A stretch of DNA of 64,000 bases from the NCBI GenBank assembly GCA_037783415.1, contig JAZGTN010000001.1, forward strand, positions 1,240,001-1,304,000, in the 5' to 3' direction. Each line of letters begins with the position of its first letter. The stretch's first letter is position 1. The translations under genes and the position numbers were made by a program. The notes below the pieces were generated by a model that saw only the letters and a program-made list of their open reading frames with translations, was not told the origin of the DNA and searched no databases. Origin of the DNA: Leptasterias polaris. Its lineage: Eukaryota; Echinodermata; Asteroidea; Forcipulatida; Asteriidae. Positions 1-13,247 of this stretch are shown here, piece after piece.

Positions 1-3000
1 TGAACTTGACCTACGAGTGGTGTAAAATTTGTGCCAATCCAAAAATGATGTCAGGTTGATTTGAGCGTACTTACTTTGATTTTGCTTGAAAACTTCTCAT
101 TTTCTTTGGGTAGGGGTGACTCTCTGGCCGCTAGCGCCGTCTAGAAATGTCTCTCTGCCCCAAGAATTCGGCCACATGACCCTTTGAACTTGACCTACGA
201 GTGGTGTAAAATTTGTGCCAATCCAAAAATGATGTCAGGTTGATTTGAGCGTACTTACTTTGAATTTGCTTGAAAACTTCTCATTTTCTTTGGGTAGGGG
301 TGACTCTCTGGCCGCTAGCGCCGTCTAGAAATGTCTCTCCGCCCCAAGAATTCGGCCACATGACCCTTTGAACTAGACCTACGAGTGGTGTAAAATTTTT
401 GCCAATCCAAAAATGATGTCATGTTGATTTGACCGTGCTTACTTTGAATTTGTTTTAAAATAGCTCGTTCAACTGAAGTCGCTATTGCGTCGACTTCGGA
501 TGGTCCCCGCTCGCTGGTAATTTGCGGTATGAAGATGGCGCCTGCTGGCCCCCTCACATTCTGATTTTCGGATTTGGGAGTATTCAGGGAAGAATCAGGT
601 AACAAAATTTGTCTCTCTGGCATGCTGTGATCAGGAGTTATTGTCAACCGTAGATTTAACTTTATTTCAGGGTCTCAACGTTTTCCGCAGGCACAATTTC
701 TTGGCCTTTTTTAAAACTTTCATTTTCTTTGGGTAGGGGTGACTCTCTGGCCGCTAGCGCCGTCTAGAAATGTCTCTCCGCCCCAAGAATTCGGTCACAT
801 GACCCCTTGAACTTGACCTACGAGTGGTGTAAAATTTGTGCCAATCCAAAAATGATGTCAGGTTGATTTGAGCGTACTTACTTTGAATTTGCTTGAAAAC
901 TTCTCATTTTCTTTGGGTAGGGGTGACTCTCTGGCCGCTAGCGCCGTCTAGAAATGTCTCTCCGCCCCAAGAATTCGGCCACATGACCCCTTGAACTTGA
1001 CCTACGAGTGGTGTAAAATTTGTGCCAATCCAAAAATGATGTCAGGTTGATTTGAGCGTACTTACTTTGAATTTGCTTGAAAACTTCTCATTTTCTTTGG
1101 GTAGGGGTGACTCTCTGGCCGCTAGCGCCGTCTAGAAATGTCTCTCCGCCCCAAGAATTCGGCCACATGACCCTTTGAACTTGACCTACGAGTGGTGTAA
1201 AATTTGTGCCAATCCAAAAATGATGTCAGGTTGATTTGAGCGTACTTACTTTGATTTTGCTTGAAAACTTCTCATTTTCTTTGGGTAGGGGTGACTCTCT
1301 GGCCGCTAGCGCCGTCTAGAAATGTCTCTCTGCCCCAAGAATTCGGCCACATGACCCTTTGAACTTGACCTACGAGTGGTGTAAAATTTGTGCCAATCCA
1401 AAAATGATGTCATGTTGATTTGACCGTGCTTACTTTGAATTTGTTTTAAAATAGCTCGTTCAACTGAAGTCGCTATTGCGTCGACTTCGGATGGTCCCCG
1501 CTCGCTGGTAATTTGCGGTATGAAGATGGCGCCTGCTGGCCCCCTCACATTCTGATTTTCGGATTTGGGAGTATTCAGGGAAGAATCAGGTAACAAAATT
1601 TGTCTCTCTGGCATGCTGTGATCAGGAGTTATTGTCAACCGTAGATTTAACTTTATTTCAGGGTCTCAACGTTTTCCGCAGGCACTATTTCTTGGCCTTT
1701 TTTAAAACTTTCATTTTCTTTGGGTAGGGGTGACTCTCTGGCCGCTAGCGCCGTCTAGAAATGTCTCTCCGCCCCAAGAATTCGGTCACATGACCCCTTG
1801 AACTTGACCTACGAGTGGTGTAAAATTTGTGCCAATCCAAAAATGATGTCAGGTTGATTTGAGCGTACTTACTTTGAATTTGCTTGAAAACTTCTCATTT
1901 TCTTTGGGTAGGGGTGACTCTCTGGCCGCTAGCGCCGTCTAGAAATGTCTCTCCGCCCCAAGAATTCGGCCACATGACCCCTTGAACTTGACCTACGAGT
2001 GGTGTAAAATTTGTGCCAATCCAAAAATGATGTCAGGTTGATTTGAGCGTACTTACTTTGAATTTGCTTGAAAACTTCTCATTTTCTTTGGGTAGGGGTG
2101 ACTCTCTGGCCGCTAGCGCCGTCTAGAAATGTCTCTCCGCCCCAAGAATTCGGCCACATGACCCTTTGAACTTGACCTACGAGTGGTGTAAAATTTGTGC
2201 CAATCCAAAAATGATGTCAGGTTGATTTGAGCGTACTTACTTTGATTTTGCTTGAAAACTTCTCATTTTCTTTGGGTAGGGGTGACTCTCTGGCCGCTAG
2301 CGCCGTCTAGAAATGTCTCTCTGCCCCAAGAATTCGGCCACATGACCCTTTGAACTTGACCTACGAGTGGTGTAAAATTTGTGCCAATCCAAAAATGATG
2401 TCATGTTGATTTGACCGTGCTTACTTTGAATTTGTTTTAAAATAGCTCGTTCAACTGAAGTCGCTATTGCGTCGACTTCGGATGGTCCCCGCTCGCTGGT
2501 AATTTGCGGTATGAAGATGGCGCCTGCTGGCCCCCTCACATTCTGATTTTCGGATTTGGGAGTATTCAGGGAAGAATCAGGTAACAAAATTTGTCTCTCT
2601 GGCATGCTGTGATCAGGAGTTATTGTCAACCGTAGATTTAACTTTATTTCAGGGTCTCAACGTTTTCCGCAGGCACTATTTCTTGGCCTTTTTTAAAACT
2701 TTCATTTTCTTTGGGTAGGGGTGACTCTCTGGCCGCTAGCGCCGTCTAGAAATGTCTCTCCGCCCCAAGAATTCGGTCACATGACCCCTTGAACTTGACC
2801 TACGAGTGGTGTAAAATTTGTGCCAATCCAAAAATGATGTCAGGTTGATTTGAGCGTACTTACTTTGAATTTGCTTGAAAACTTCTCATTTTCTTTGGGT
2901 AGGGGTGACTCTCTGGCCGCTAGCGCCGTCTAGAAATGTCTCTCCGCCCCAAGAATTCGGCCACATGACCCCTTGAACTTGACCTACGAGTGGTGTAAAA

Positions 3001-6000
3001 TTTGTGCCAATCCAAAAATGATGTCAGGTTGATTTGAGCGTACTTACTTTGAATTTGCTTGAAAACTTCTCATTTTCTTTGGGTAGGGGTGACTCTCTGG
3101 CCGCTAGCGCCGTCTAGAAATGTCTCTCCGCCCCAAGAATTCGGCCACATGACCCTTTGAACTTGACCTACGAGTGGTGTAAAATTTGTGCCAATCCAAA
3201 AATGATGTCAGGTTGATTTGAGCGTACTTACTTTGATTTTGCTTGAAAACTTCTCATTTTCTTTGGGTAGGGGTGACTCTCTGGCCGCTAGCGCCGTCTA
3301 GAAATGTCTCTCTGCCCCAAGAATTCGGCCACATGACCCTTTGAACTTGACCTACGAGTGGTGTAAAATTTGTGCCAATCCAAAAATGATGTCATGTTGA
3401 TTTGACCGTGCTTACTTTGAATTTGTTTTAAAATAGCTCGTTCAACTGAAGTCGCTATTGCGTCGACTTCGGATGGTCCCCGCTCGCTGGTAATTTGCGG
3501 TATGAAGATGGCGCCTGCTGGCCCCCTCACATTCTGATTTTCGGATTTGGGAGTATTCAGGGAAGAATCAGGTAACAAAATTTGTCTCTCTGGCATGCTG
3601 TGATCAGGAGTTATTGTCAACCGTAGATTTAACTTTATTTCAGGGTCTCAACGTTTTCCGCAGGCACTATTTCTTGGCCTTTTTTAAAACTTTCATTTTC
3701 TTTGGGTAGGGGTGACTCTCTGGCCGCTAGCGCCGTCTAGAAATGTCTCTCCGCCCCAAGAATTCGGTCACATGACCCCTTGAACTTGACCTACGAGTGG
3801 TGTAAAATTTGTGCCAATCCAAAAATGATGTCAGGTTGATTTGAGCGTACTTACTTTGAATTTGCTTGAAAACTTCTCATTTTCTTTGGGTAGGGGTGAC
3901 TCTCTGGCCGCTAGCGCCGTCTAGAAATGTCTCTCCGCCCCAAGAATTCGGCCACATGACCCCTTGAACTTGACCTACGAGTGGTGTAAAATTTGTGCCA
4001 ATCCAAAAATGATGTCAGGTTGATTTGAGCGTACTTACTTTGAATTTGCTTGAAAACTTCTCATTTTCTTTGGGTAGGGGTGACTCTCTGGCCGCTAGCG
4101 CCGTCTAGAAATGTCTCTCCGCCCCAAGAATTCGGCCACATGACCCTTTGAACTTGACCTACGAGTGGTGTAAAATTTGTGCCAATCCAAAAATGATGTC
4201 AGGTTGATTTGAGCGTACTTACTTTGATTTTGCTTGAAAACTTCTCATTTTCTTTGGGTAGGGGTGACTCTCTGGCCGCTAGCGCCGTCTAGAAATGTCT
4301 CTCTGCCCCAAGAATTCGGCCACATGACCCTTTGAACTTGACCTACGAGTGGTGTAAAATTTGTGCCAATCCAAAAATGATGTCATGTTGATTTGACCGT
4401 GCTTACTTTGAATTTGTTTTAAAATAGCTCGTTCAACTGAAGTCGCTATTGCGTCGACTTCGGATGGTCCCCGCTCGCTGGTAATTTGCGGTATGAAGAT
4501 GGCGCCTGCTGGCCCCCTCACATTCTGATTTTCGGATTTGGGAGTATTCAGGGAAGAATCAGGTAACAAAATTTGTCTCTCTGGCATGCTGTGATCAGGA
4601 GTTATTGTCAACCGTAGATTTAACTTTATTTCAGGGTCTCAACGTTTTCCGCAGGCACTATTTCTTGGCCTTTTTTAAAACTTTCATTTTCTTTGGGTAG
4701 GGGTGACTCTCTGGCCGCTAGCGCCGTCTAGAAATGTCTCTCCGCCCCAAGAATTCGGTCACATGACCCCTTGAACTTGACCTACGAGTGGTGTAAAATT
4801 TGTGCCAATCCAAAAATGATGTCAGGTTGATTTGAGCGTACTTACTTTGAATTTGCTTGAAAACTTCTCATTTTCTTTGGGTAGGGGTGACTCTCTGGCC
4901 GCTAGCGCCGTCTAGAAATGTCTCTCCGCCCCAAGAATTCGGCCACATGACCCCTTGAACTTGACCTACGAGTGGTGTAAAATTTGTGCCAATCCAAAAA
5001 TGATGTCAGGTTGATTTGAGCGTACTTACTTTGAATTTGCTTGAAAACTTCTCATTTTCTTTGGGTAGGGGTGACTCTCTGGCCGCTAGCGCCGTCTAGA
5101 AATGTCTCTCCGCCCCAAGAATTCGGCCACATGACCCTTTGAACTTGACCTACGAGTGGTGTAAAATTTGTGCCAATCCAAAAATGATGTCAGGTTGATT
5201 TGAGCGTACTTACTTTGATTTTGCTTGAAAACTTCTCATTTTCTTTGGGTAGGGGTGACTCTCTGGCCGCTAGCGCCGTCTAGAAATGTCTCTCTGCCCC
5301 AAGAATTCGGCCACATGACCCTTTGAACTTGACCTACGAGTGGTGTAAAATTTGTGCCAATCCAAAAATGATGTCATGTTGATTTGACCGTGCTTACTTT
5401 GAATTTGTTTTAAAATAGCTCGTTCAACTGAAGTCGCTATTGCGTCGACTTCGGATGGTCCCCGCTCGCTGGTAATTTGCGGTATGAAGATGGCGCCTGC
5501 TGGCCCCCTCACATTCTGATTTTCGGATTTGGGAGTATTCAGGGAAGAATCAGGTAACAAAATTTGTCTCTCTGGCATGCTGTGATCAGGAGTTATTGTC
5601 AACCGTAGATTTAACTTTATTTCAGGGTCTCAACGTTTTCCGCAGGCACTATTTCTTGGCCTTTTTTAAAACTTTCATTTTCTTTGGGTAGGGGTGACTC
5701 TCTGGCCGCTAGCGCCGTCTAGAAATGTCTCTCCGCCCCAAGAATTCGGTCACATGACCCCTTGAACTTGACCTACGAGTGGTGTAAAATTTGTGCCAAT
5801 CCAAAAATGATGTCAGGTTGATTTGAGCGTACTTACTTTGAATTTGCTTGAAAACTTCTCATTTTCTTTGGGTAGGGGTGACTCTCTGGCCGCTAGCGCC
5901 GTCTAGAAATGTCTCTCCGCCCCAAGAATTCGGCCACATGACCCCTTGAACTTGACCTACGAGTGGTGTAAAATTTGTGCCAATCCAAAAATGATGTCAG

Positions 6001-6649
6001 GTTGATTTGAGCGTACTTACTTTGAATTTGCTTGAAAACTTCTCATTTTCTTTGGGTAGGGGTGACTCTCTGGCCGCTAGCGCCGTCTAGAAATGTCTCT
6101 CCGCCCCAAGAATTCGGCCACATGACCCTTTGAACTTGACCTACGAGTGGTGTAAAATTTGTGCCAATCCAAAAATGATGTCAGGTTGATTTGAGCGTAC
6201 TTACTTTGATTTTGCTTGAAAACTTCTCATTTTCTTTGGGTAGGGGTGACTCTCTGGCCGCTAGCGCCGTCTAGAAATGTCTCTCTGCCCCAAGAATTCG
6301 GCCACATGACCCTTTGAACTTGACCTACGAGTGGTGTAAAATTTGTGCCAATCCAAAAATGATGTCATGTTGATTTGACCGTGCTTACTTTGAATTTGTT
6401 TTAAAATAGCTCGTTCAACTGAAGTCGCTATTGCGTCGACTTCGGATGGTCCCCGCTCGCTGGTAATTTGCGGTATGAAGATGGCGCCTGCTGGCCCCCT
6501 CACATTCTGATTTTCGGATTTGGGAGTATTCAGGGAAGAATCAGGTAACAAAATTTGTCTCTCTGGCATGCTGTGATCAGGAGTTATTGTCAACCGTAGA
6601 TTTAACTTTATTTCAGGGTCTCAACGTTTTCCGCAGGCACTATTTCTTT
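1..6649. repeat. Higher-order satellite array, 991-bp unit
   Basis: Direct tandem array running off the left edge. The unit is exactly 991 bp, because the same minus-strand reading frame recurs at 315, 1306, 2297, 3288, 4279, 5270 and 6261. Each unit is itself composite: about four 184-bp subrepeats (one begins at 1, the next at 185, a degenerate one at 369) plus a unique segment of about 255 bp (for example 455-710). Copies 2-7 look almost identical; the first differs at a few bases. The array stops abruptly near 6,649 at a T-rich junction. Near-identity of copies implies recent amplification or ongoing homogenisation. Confidence 0.95.
6261..6593 (-). other. 110-codon open frame repeated in every 991-bp satellite unit
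   Basis: The frame starts in the unique segment of the satellite unit and runs into a 184-bp subrepeat. It is preserved in all seven copies in the window (also at 315, 1306, 2297, 3288, 4279 and 5270), with only two residue differences in the first copy. Because the copies are nearly identical DNA, conservation of the frame is not evidence of selection. I recognise no domain. A short stretch within it resembles a host leader with an ATGGCGCC-like motif. It could be a captured gene fragment or chance. Confidence 0.3.
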
Positions 6650-8643
6650 TTTTTCAAATTAATACAATAGCCTTGTGAATTAACTCTACACCTTATCGTA
6701 AAGTAGGGCCATCTAAGGAGGGCTAGTTTGCCTCTAAATTCTTCAAGTGGCAGGTCAAAACCAACAAGGGCACCTTATTTGACCGTATGCGTTATTCTGT
6801 AAAAGCTGTGACTTTCAAATTTCTGAAACAAAGAAAAAGTTGTGGGTTTACACTTTATTAATGAGGCTCCGCGCATGAATTTCTCTCAGTCCTGCACTGA
6901 CGTTTTGACTGTTTTAGCGCGCCCTCAATTGTCAATTTGTTTACAATGCTGGGATAGTTTTAGTTTTGTTTGAACATTCCTCCTCCATGTTACGTTTGAA
7001 GGACAACCACCACCACACTACAGGTTGGTTTTGTTTAGAGTACTAAATCTGAGTTGAACTGCATGAAATTTTCCCGGGAAATTGTTACAAGGCCCAAGAA
7101 GTAGAATCAAATCTAGATTTGAGACCCCCAACTTTTTTGCAAGGTTGCCAAGATTTAATGAACCAACAATTAATACTCTCTCAACATATCATTTGTAGTG
7201 AACTACTGATGCTGAAATTATTCTCAAGCTAATGTTGTGCAATATCCTAGTGTCATTTCTCGAACCCATTCCAACTTTTATTATAATTGTTAACACAACT
7301 GTCTGCAAAGTTTTGTTACATTGGCTAAAGAAAACACATATTGAGTGACTGATAAATGCTGTATCCTTGCTCCCCTGTCCGGTTTTCGATGTGCTATGCC
7401 TTTTTCTTTGAATTGAAAAACGATGCCATAATAGACTGCAAGTCTCGCGCATATTCGAACGAGAAAACACGTCAAACGAAGAACATTTTTATTTCTGAAA
7501 TCAAATCTTTGTTTTAAATTATATCTCATGACAAAATCTGAAATTAGTTTTAGCTTTTTAAAAAAATACGCCAAAGTGTGTTTTTTATTATTAAAAACAA
7601 ATTAAAACTCTGGGACAAGGATGCTTTTTTGATATTAACTGTTTAGAAACCCCTTACGCAGATTCGTGAAGGTCAAACTGGTTTTAAATTGACCCATATC
7701 GCAGTTTAAAGAGGAATGCCGACGCCTCAACACCATAGACTGCAATGAAAAGGGTTCGCTTTGCAATTACAGCATCTGGCGATTATAATCGCGCATCCAA
7801 AACAAGCTTTTACATAAGTTTTATGATCGGAGGTGAGCACAAAGTTCTTAATTTTTTGCAATAACCGGAAGCTGAGGTCAAGTTTAATTCTCGGGTTTTC
7901 TTTGTTATATTGTTGAATTGGTTTTACTTTCATATTTTGTTATCACTTAGTATTACATTCCCAACAACATGTATAATTTTCTAGGTCATAAACTACGTTA
8001 AACTAAAATAATTGACGAAACAAAATCTCGCCCACGTAAAACTCCATATGGTTGGGACCACTATGGTCCCGGAAGTTCGAATGCCCGCGAGACTTGCACA
8101 GTCTATATCAACTGTGCCCTAATTACCTTCATTTGTTTATAAGAAGTATGTAAAAAGATATTAAAACTTGATAGACATTGAAACTTTCACACCACGCACC
8201 GATCTTCGATGACTTCAATAGCGTCCCATTTGTTTTGAGTTTTACCTGTTTTCGAGGCAAACAAGAAAGTACGGTGTCCCGGTGAAGCCATACGCGGAAG
8301 AAACATCTGCAGTGACTTCAAGTGTTCTGTGAGACTTTGTGTATGACTCTATAGCCAGCAGTTGTCTTCATTTTATTCAAAATATTTTTTATTTAATTTT
8401 TAAAATTATTTAGTTAAATTGGGTCTTTTTATGTTTCTTAACATTTATAATAAAGCACATAAATAAACAGTGATAATTGAATCACCAAGCCGATGTTTAA
8501 ATTTTAATATTAATAACAATAATGATATGAGGGTTACAAAAAAAATTCTCCAGACTATTAGAAAATGATATAAGGCACACTTCTTTAAGCCTCCGTATTT
8601 TTTTCCCAGAATGCTCAGCAGAATGTTCAGTCACATGATTTGA
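6650..8643. other. Unique AT-rich DNA without recognisable genes
   Basis: No coding pattern, splice-flanked exon or transposon terminus could be supported. Open frames on the minus strand (for example 7189-7574) overlap each other and lack codon structure. A short hairpin with GGGACCA/TGGTCCC arms lies near 8,065-8,082. Confidence 0.5.
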
Positions 8644-9012
8644 TCATCGTGAATTGTGAATTGAAAAAGTGTTTGATGAAACTTTTTCGGTGGGCAAAAT
8701 TTTTTTTATGGCCCCGACAGTATGATATATTTTTGTACCTTGTAACTTTTTGCGATTACAAGTGCAACTAACCAGTGGAGACTCTTTGCTTGGCAAGTCA
8801 AACCCCCAAAATTGTATCTTGGGACTGTTTACATCGCGCGCAGAGAGGTAAAAGATTTGCCTCGATTTCAGGGTCGCCTTGAATCGACGATACAGAAAGG
8901 TAGTTACACTGCCCCAACCCAAGAACATTGCATTGTATCCAGCTTCACCTTCAGCCTTAGAAGTGAAAGTTGTGATCAATAGGTTACAATAACCACATGT
9001 TAATCCTTTCAA
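8644..9012 (-). other. Unrecognised 122-codon open frame
   Basis: The open frame is the longest in its neighbourhood, but no domain, signal peptide or membrane segment was recognised. Flanks show no clear splice or polyadenylation signals. It may be a fragment of an unlabelled interspersed repeat rather than a gene; there is no support for function. Confidence 0.2.
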
Positions 9013-9162
9013 TCTCCAACTGTTCTACAGCAGTTTCTTTTAGTTAAAAAATTGTGCTTTTGGCAGAGCTATTGCCGTTACCATGCTCAATTTAAAAGAC
9101 CGTTTGAGATTTTTTTCAACTTTTGGGGGCTTAATGTAATGGGTGGTATTTGAGGAGTTGGT

Positions 9163-9228
9163 TACGATTTAACACTTGGTTACGAGTTAACACTCGATTA
9201 CGAGTTAACACTCGGTTACGAGTTAACC
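9163..9228. repeat. 18-bp minisatellite, about 4 copies
   Basis: Short tandem copies of a unit built on GGTTACGAGTTAACACT, slightly diverged, immediately followed by unique sequence. Confidence 0.75.
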
Positions 9229-9990
9229 TGGTACCAAGTTGACTTGGATTTTAGTTGACTTTGGTATAAATTTTGGGAAGCATCGTACTTTTGAACAAGG
9301 TCACCTGTTTCCTAATCTAGATTTTATCACAGGTAGGACATTACATCCTGTCTTTCAAGGTTTTGGTTCTCACAGTTACAATCATGGTACATGTATAATG
9401 AGCAGCATGACCCTCCTTGAGCCTCAGTGCCTCCATGACTGGTCCAACCAGCAATCTCTTACATTGGGTCAAAGCTTTGTATGGCTAGAGTGCATTTTGA
9501 TGATCTTCTAATCAGTTAATATTTCTTGTGAGACCCTCTTGACTTTGCCTTCAGAAGTTTTATTCTTCTAAATCCCTGTTCTGTCTCTGCCTTAGCTGAA
9601 CTAATATGAACCTTTAGTAGAAGAGAGATAAATTATGTTGTTGATGTGTGTATTTAAAGTTCACTCCAAGCTCAGTTCATTTTACTTTAAACAAATCTAA
9701 CCATTACCACCACCATCACTGAGTAAAGAATGACATAGCATGGTAGTAGCATGGTTGTTCGTCAAAGCCGAGGATAGGATGAAATTTAATCTATGTTGTC
9801 CTAGTTAGGTCTCCCTTGTTCAACCCCCTTGCAAATTTCAACTAAATCAGCAGAATATGCTAGAGCTTGATATATGATGCTTGTGATGAGGATATTAATT
9901 CTTTCACTAATGCAATTTCAGTTTCTTTTGCAGACCAAAATTCCTGTGAAAACCAGTAATGCCCATGAACATCTTGAACACAGGGATAAA
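9229..9990. other. No supported gene
   Basis: Contains an open frame at 9239-9511 with no recognised domain and no convincing splice sites; otherwise AT-rich single-copy DNA. Confidence 0.4.
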
Positions 9991-10400
9991 TGTCTTGAAG
10001 ACAACGCTACCTACATCTCTTAAGGACAAAGCTTTACACAGATCTCTTCAAGACAAGGCTACCTAGATCTCTTGAAGACAAGGCTACCTAGATCTCTTGA
10101 AGACGAGGCTACATAGATCTCTTCAAGACAATGCTACCAAGATCTATTCAAGACAAGGCTACCTAGATCTCTTGAAGACAAGGCTACCTAGATCTCTTGA
10201 AGACAAGGCTACCTAGATCTCTTGAAGACGAGGCTACATAGATCTCTTCAAGACAATGCTACCAAGATCTATTCAAGACAAGGCTACATAGATCTCTTCA
10301 AGACAATGCTACCTAGATCTCCTGAAGACAAGGCTACCTAGATCTCCTGAAGACAAGGCTACCTAGATCTCTTCAAGACATGTCTATCTAGATCTAAAGT
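9991..10400. repeat. 25-bp minisatellite with a BglII site per unit
   Basis: About 16 tandem copies of a 25-bp unit containing AGATCT followed by CTTGAAGACAAGGCTACC. Measured spacing between AGATCT sites is 25 bp (10,165 and 10,190). Variants alternate CTTGAAG/CTTCAAG/CCTGAAG, and a five-unit pattern around 10,080-10,160 seems to recur at 10,200-10,280. The period is not a multiple of three, so it is not a coding repeat. Confidence 0.9.
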
Positions 10401-11344
10401 CAGACTTACCATAAGGTACAGTACCAGTAGCTCAGAGATTGAAAACTGCTCTAGAATTATTAACTAATTTCCTTTTTCGCATTTCTGAAGATAAATTTAG
10501 TGTACACTGGGCAAGCAGTGTGGCGCATTAAAAGCAATTTCTAAAACCGGAATCATCAGAGTGTTGGTTAATATCCTGGTATTGAGCAATATAAATGTTT
10601 GTTATCACCCTGGAGTAGTACCTGTGAGGTAAGATAATGTTGAGGTGAATGATTAACAACCTGTGTGAATATTTGATTGATGGAATATTTGATTGAGGTT
10701 ACTTCAGGATTCTGTATTGATTTAGGCTGAATGAAAAAGAATAGAGCGATTGTAATGTGCTTCGATACAGTTTGGTCTAAAATGACCCCCAAAATGCCTA
10801 ACTGTCAATACCTGATATGAATAATTATGAGCGATGCTCATATTGCAAATGCATAATAATATTGGACTAATTAATTAATAACAGTACTTCGAAAGTGACC
10901 GTACTGTAAGTAACTGAAGATGTTTTCTTTGATCACAAGTTGCAATAACAACTACAAGCCATACAAGCACATGTAATGTTCCTATTAATTACCAACTCAG
11001 TTGTTTGCCTTAGAATTGAATATGAGCATCGGAGCCTCATGTTCTCAGATTTGTTTCTTTATTTTCTCTTGGTTGATCTTTAGAGTAAAAGAATCACAAC
11101 TTTGAGATCTATCTTTTTTCATTCTCTTGGCCCACTTGCCACCAGGCAACTTGATTCCTACACTATTATCCACTCTCATGTTACTCCACACTAAAATGAA
11201 TGGACTTACATAAGGTTGGTATGCCGGGCCCAATGATAAGCTGAATGGGATTTTGGAGGACTTGCGAAAGTTTGGGTTAATACTTTGACATTTATTTCAT
11301 TGTAGTAATGGATTTCTTCTTTTTTCAAAAATTGTCCTTTCCAG
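10401..11344. other. Probable intron or intergenic DNA upstream of the 11.35-kb exon
   Basis: No exon recognised. The 3' end (about 11,300-11,344) is pyrimidine-rich and ends CTTTCCAG, fitting a splice acceptor for the following coding exon. Confidence 0.4.
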
Positions 11345-11555
11345 GTTGATTCTTGGTTATAGTAACTTTGGAACATTTACTGCGAATCTGAAATTTGACG
11401 CCCTGCACAACCTGATTACCTACAGGAGGGATCCACCTCAATACACTGTGAAGGAGAAAGTGAGACAATCCACCACATGCAATGTACAATTACACACCAT
11501 TAGGACTGCCAACCTGTTTGTGCCAAGCATGATTGAAGTCAAAGCTATTGCTTAG
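11345..11555 (+). CDS. Likely 3'-terminal coding exon of an unrecognised host gene
   Basis: A pyrimidine-rich tract ending in CCAG precedes an open frame of 69 codons that ends in TAG at 11,553-11,555. The exon would begin in phase 2 at 11,345. Codon usage is balanced, unlike neighbouring AT-rich noise, and the peptide looks like an ordinary globular C-terminus (begins LILGYSNFGTFTANLKFD, ends MIEVKAIA). I do not recognise the family. No upstream exon was identified, so the gene, if real, begins to the left. It could also be a piece of a repeat, but nothing similar occurs elsewhere in the window. Confidence 0.5.
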
Positions 11556-11617
11556 CAGCTTTCTTAAATTGGGCCTTGAACCTGTATCTGGCTCTTGGAG
11601 ACTTTATGTACTCTGTA

Positions 11618-12062
11618 CACTTCTCAAAGTTGTTAAGTTATTGAATTGACTCTGCTTTTCAATCTGGCTCGGGTGGACACCTCTGTATTTGACATTCAGC
11701 ATCCAGGAGCCCAGCCTCACAAGCACACTCTGCCAAGTTGTTAAGTTCTTTAATGGGCTCTGATTCTCAATCTGGCTCTGGTGGACATCTCTGTATTTGA
11801 CATTCAGCATCCAGGAGCCCAGCCTCACAAGCACACTCTGCCAAGTTGTTAAGTTCTTTAATGGGCTCTGATTCTCAATCTGGCCCTGGTGGACACATCT
11901 GTTTTGACATTCAGCATCCAGGAGCCCAACCTCACAAGCACACTCTGCCAAGTTGTTGAGTTGTTTAATGGGCTCTGATTCTCAATCTGGCCCTGGTGGA
12001 CACATCTGTATTACATTCAGCATCCAGGAGCCCAACCTCACAAGCACACTCTTCAAAGCTGT
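11618..12062. repeat. About 107-bp tandem repeat, 4-5 copies
   Basis: Units contain CTCACAAGCACACTCTGCC and CATTCAGCATCCAGGAGCCC. The shared CCAAGTTGTT junction falls at about 11,731, 11,839 and 11,946, with a diverged version at 12,052 (spacings 108, 107 and 106). The minus-strand frames through it are products of the repeat. It lies just 3' of the 11.35-kb coding exon and may be in its 3' UTR. Confidence 0.9.
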
Positions 12063-13040
12063 TAAATTAATTTCAATTTGGAAGTAAGAAGTAAGAAGAA
12101 CAGAAACATCCATAAAGGACTGTCCATAAGAAGCAGTCACTTGGTACAGCATGGAGTCCTTCAAGATTCAGACTGCATGGACATACTATTCACATTGAAT
12201 CTTATGATGGGACACTAAAGCTATAAGATAAGATAATTGTGTCAGTTAATTTAAAGAAAGACAAATTTTTTTTATAAACAATCAGGCACTGACACAAGCA
12301 AATACTTGTTAAAATTAAACTAATGTTTTCTTGGTGCAAAATTTATGATTACAACCTGACTAATTGAAACTGACTAATTGAGGCATTCAGCTATTTCAAA
12401 AGAAATCTGATTAGTTTCAATACATTCAAAACAATTCTACATAAGTGCCGACATTTCGCCCCCAAAATGAGGGGGGGGGGGTATTAATATTTGATGAATT
12501 CCACAACATAAACACTTTCTGAACTCGAGATACAAATAATGCAGCAATTCAACAGAGGTTTAAGCAAAGCACAGTACAGTTTAAGGCAGAACTACATTTC
12601 CCCTGTATTGTTTGTTTTATTCAGTGAACACTGTTACTACTATTTTTTAAGTTGTAAAGAGTGTCTCTGGGGCAAAATTATCTCATGGTATGTGGAAACT
12701 GCTTGTCATGGAGGGTTAAATGATACAATCTTAAGATAATTTACAACCCCCCCCCCCCCCCCCCCCCCCTGTTTTGTGCAGTTAAAAAGTTTGCTGTCAT
12801 TATTGTTACTCTACTTTGACTATGCTAAATCAAAGATTTATTGTTTAAAGACAATAAATAGAGCAGTGTGTGTTTGCCTTGTAATGATGATAAATTTTGA
12901 TCTACCTGAACATCATAATGTTCATGACTAGTACAATGTATAGCGGATCTAGTCAAACTATTGCACCAATAATACACAGCATGGTTCCCACTAACACTAG
13001 GTGCAGTTTCAGATGAGATTGGGTGAAGTTATATTAATTC
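12063..13040. other. Non-coding DNA with homopolymer G and C tracts
   Basis: No gene supported. Holds a run of 10 G near 12,472 and a run of 23 C at 12,747-12,769; tracts of this length are error-prone in assemblies. Confidence 0.5.
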
Positions 13041-13120
13041 ATTAAACCTAATGAACTATCAATTTGTTGTATGCAAGTCAATTAAACCTAATGAACAATC
13101 AGCTTGTTATATGCAAGTCA
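13041..13120. repeat. 40-bp direct duplication
   Basis: Two adjacent 40-bp copies (13,041-13,080 and 13,081-13,120), each starting ATTAAACCTAATGAAC and ending ATGCAAGTCA, followed by the start of a third. Confidence 0.8.
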
Positions 13121-13247
13121 ATTAAAGCAAATGACAAACTTTTTATTTGCAATTCATGTGGAAGTAATTGAGGTTGAACTGAATAAACTATCTGAAGATT
13201 GCCGAACAAATCTGACAACAACTTTTTAACAGGTCGACGAAAACAAT

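Noticed and set aside
315..6593. Seven identical-looking 110-aa proteins as a gene family
   Set aside because: They are the same satellite unit repeated; DNA identity alone explains the conservation, and no domain, promoter or splice evidence was seen.
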